Part shown: positions 61,394 to 64,000 of the stretch, in pieces
How positions within the stretch are numbered: position 1 is the first letter of the stretch
Layout of the letters: each line of letters opens with the position of its first letter
NCBI GenBank assembly: GCA_020086605.1
Contig: JACBWW010000046.1
Coordinates: forward strand, 1,038,492 to 1,102,491
Source of the DNA: Lanius collurio
Taxonomy: Eukaryota > Chordata > Aves > Passeriformes > Laniidae
DNA length: 64,000 bases
Direction of reading: 5' to 3'
Program-made: the position numbers and the translations under genes
Notes under the pieces: generated by a model
The model's database searches: none
Told to the model about the DNA's origin: nothing
Seen by the model: the letters and a program-made list of their open reading frames with translations, nothing else

Positions 61394-61397
61394 AAAA

Positions 61398-62091
61398 TGT
61401 TATAAATAAGGGACCAGATTATCAATTTAACAATTATCCATTTATTTTGTACTACATTGTAGCTTTGTTTGAATGTAATTTTGTGCTTTGTTGTAGCTTT
61501 GTAAGTTAGGATTTCTCTTGTAGTTTAAGAAAGAAACCCCCACTTAGTTGTGAAGAAACCGGCCCCTTATCAGGGCTTGCATTTACAACCCCCTCCTTAC
61601 CCCTTTCGAAGCTGGCCTGCTGAAGGGTAGTAGATAAAGAAAAAAAGAAAAAAAAAGAAGAGAAGAAAAGGGGCTGAATATGCAAACTAGAGCTGAAAAG
61701 ACCCTTGGGAGTAAAAAATCCCTAGAAAATAATAATTTAAAAATGAGCCAACAAACTTTTAAGAAAAATGAACCAGGTTGCTCTATCAGGAACTACTACC
61801 TGGGCAGCTTTTGAGTTCTTCAAGTAGTCACCCTAATGGGAAGCTCTACTGGAGCCACTGCCCTGAGGACGGCGAATCAGCACCATCCCCTCCGTATCCA
61901 CCTTCGTGCACAGCCCCGGCCGTGAGGAACACTCGAGGGCCTGGCTCTATCACAGGGAGTGGCAGAGCCGAAGTTCCTCCTCCTCCAAGTCGAAGCTGGG
62001 GCAACGAAGCTGGGCAGGGCCCCCACCCGAGCTGATCACTTTTAATAAAGGCTTAAAAAGGACCATCAGTCCTGCCCTTTTTTTTATTTCA
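61398..62091 (+). mobile_element. Solo LTR of an endogenous retrovirus, copy 2 (694 bp)
   Basis: This is the same family and orientation as the LTR at 24724. Both start TGTTATAAATAAGGGACCA and end TTTATTTCA, and the CpG-rich middle and the AATAAA signal (62044-62049) coincide. Flanking bases are AAAA at 61394-61397 and AAAA at 62092-62095, a 4-bp target duplication that differs from copy 1. It is 32 bases shorter, mainly through loss of A-run sequence and small indels in the first third. No retroviral internal sequence adjoins it. Open frames inside it mirror those of copy 1 and reflect shared ancestry, not coding. Confidence 0.92.
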
Positions 62092-62095
62092 AAAA

Positions 62096-64000
62096 GGCTT
62101 CAGCTGCAGTGCCACAGAGACAGAGAGCAGACCCTGAGCAAGTGCAGCCCACGGCAGCCGAACCTGCACGGGAGCCCTGCAGGGGCAGAGGGGAATCTGC
62201 TCTCTCTGTGCAGCTGAACTTTCTTTTCTTTGCAGCTGAAACAAAAAGTGATCTACAGACTTCTCACTTGAGTGGCTCAGATGTATTTTCCTGGCTTGGC
62301 AGAATACAAGGCCAGTCTAAGAGATGTTCCCACTTTTGTAATCACTGTGTAATGTCACCACACTGTTCCTCACTTTGAATTAAAAGAACTGCTCAGCTGT
62401 GTTAATTTATGCTGGTGGAGCATTTCAGGCCATCATTCCCATCATGCATTCCCCATGTTCTGCTGAATGCAGTGAAAGAAACTTGCAGGAACCACTGAAC
62501 AAGCAGATCAGACACACATTTGATTTTTTCATCTGTGTTTAGGAATGGCTGTGATGTCGTAGCCTGTAAAAGGATATGCAAAAAGGTGATGCTTTTACAT
62601 TTATTTTTTTTTTCCTAACTTGAATGTGTTTTAAGCTGTGGAATAATAAAAGTTCTCACCTATGAGAGTACAAAATACATAAGACAGGAAACTCCAACAC
62701 TTTAAGAGATCTGACAGAATGCCAAACCATGCTTCATTTTGCCCAAAACCTGAGAGTTTGGCTCTGCTTCAGGCACTGGGCTGGGTGAAGGGCTGGGATT
62801 AGGAGAGGTGATGGAAGCAGAGTTTGCCTGTTGTCAAAATGCAGTGTGTTCTGGGATATGCTGTGTTTCTGGAGTTCATGGCTGAAGGCTCACAAGCAGC
62901 TTCCTGTCATGCTTTAGCACTTGCAGAGTTTGCTCTCAGAAATTAGTGTGACATCACTGAGATGTCACTTTAAAAGATCCTTCTGATATTCTTGATTTTG
63001 TGTGACTATTTTACATAAATACAAAATAAAAGTGCTTTTTAACCCCTACTTTTAATTAAAGTTTTTAATTCTGCCTATAGGTACAGTTTTCCCAGATTTC
63101 AAAACCCCAAACTGAATTGCATGCATGCTACTCATGCTACCAGAACAGGAGAGGATGAACCTCCTGAAATAAAAACAAAGACAAAGATAAATCTATCCAG
63201 TTGCCACGGTGTACATCTTATAAATACATGGATGGTATCTATTCATCATCTTTATTTTATAAGCAGGTAGAGAGAACCAGAACTTAAGAGAGCCCAACTC
63301 AGTGAGAGTGAACCCTACAGATTTATCTTAATTATTAAAATATGACAGACACTATCTGACAATAAGTGCAAGTAAGACTGGAAATGAAAGTGATGGACGT
63401 CTCTGAATGAAGAATTAGACTTTTATCTGGCATCATTCAGAGTCGAGTGGCCATGTTACTGCTTCACAGGCATTTCTATTATCTGTAAGAGGATGAAATC
63501 TTTAGAGAACAGGAAGACAAACAGATTCAGATTCTGTTCTTTTTCTGTAGCTATTTCATTCTAAATGCTAATTCAAGAAATACCAAGCCTAAAAATTTGT
63601 GGGGGAATTTTTACTTTAAATATTCAGTTGGGTTTCAGTATGATTTATGATTATGAGATCTCAGAATTCTGTCCCTTTTTTTTTTGAATAGAATTTATCA
63701 CAGATTCTTCAAAACGTGAAATTAAAATTCATCCTTTCTTTCCTAGTCATGTAGGGTTGTTTTGGGTTTTTTCCCCACTCTGTTCACCAGAGGCTCCAGC
63801 TGCCTCTGCCTTGTGCAGAATGTCATTATATAACAAATATCTTATAAACTCTCCTTCCCAGGGAGATAAAGCCTGTTTTGAATGTCTGTATGATAAAACA
63901 TGCTACACAAGGATATCCTGGCCACTCTCCAGTTACCATTTCTTCTTCCAAGGCACACCAAAACAGACCTTAGTGAAGCCCTTCTCACGGAGCATCATTT
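62096..64000. other. Unique non-coding sequence, nothing recognised
   Basis: The first 120 bases after the LTR are G+C-rich; the rest is A+T-rich with short T-runs (62605, 63677). No gene or mobile element was recognised to the window end. Confidence 0.5.

Noticed and set aside
24724..62091. The two LTRs as the ends of one 37-kb provirus
   Set aside because: Each LTR has its own different target duplication on both sides, and the sequence between them has no retroviral gene order.
1..64000. CRISPR arrays, bacterial operons, prophage, toxin-antitoxin or defence islands
   Set aside because: No regularly spaced direct repeats, no dense co-directional genes and no ribosome-binding-site pattern. 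The CR1 copies show vertebrate DNA.
1..64000. tRNA, rRNA or canonical microRNA genes
   Set aside because: No TTCGAATC-type B box with a matching A box was seen. The hairpins found have stems of 7-11 bp, too short for microRNA precursors.

Overview
The window looks like vertebrate, most likely bird and probably songbird, nuclear DNA. Evidence: A+T-rich sequence without compact genes; two CR1 LINE fragments, one of the short type common in passerines (39074-39240) and one with a recognisable CR1 3' end (23369-23662); no mammalian Alu, L1 or B elements; isolated retroviral LTRs; and a 340-base assembly gap. There is no operon, CRISPR array, prophage, tRNA or rRNA gene that I can see, and no open reading frame I can assign to a named protein.

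Layout. 1-10.5 kb is unique sequence with one gap (4210-4549), a poly-T tract and a pyrimidine mirror-like tract. 10.55-10.86 kb holds a probable old LTR. 12.4-13.1 kb is an A+T-rich, homeobox-motif-rich stretch that reads like a conserved non-coding element. 13.9-18.1 kb has three open segments on the + strand with splice-acceptor-like edges; these are possible exons of an unrecognised gene, at low confidence. 20.7-22.2 kb has short diverged duplications. 23.4 kb is CR1 and 24.72-25.45 kb is a well-preserved solo LTR. 28-30 kb carries two canonical G-quadruplex motifs. 30.5-38.1 kb has further enhancer-like A+T-rich blocks and two clean inverted repeats. 39.1 kb is the second CR1. 42.8-47.3 kb has two more weak exon candidates. 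53-56 kb has CA/GT-type low-complexity tracts. 58.5-58.7 kb has an unrecognised cysteine-containing open frame on the - strand. 61.40-62.09 kb is a second copy of the 24.7 kb solo LTR in the same orientation.

The firmest results are the two solo LTRs of one family, each with TG...CA ends and its own different 4-bp target duplication, and the two CR1 copies. The window is best read as gene desert or a very large intron with scattered regulatory-type sequence. I found no convincing new multi-gene system. The exon and conserved-element calls are subjective and need alignment or RNA data.
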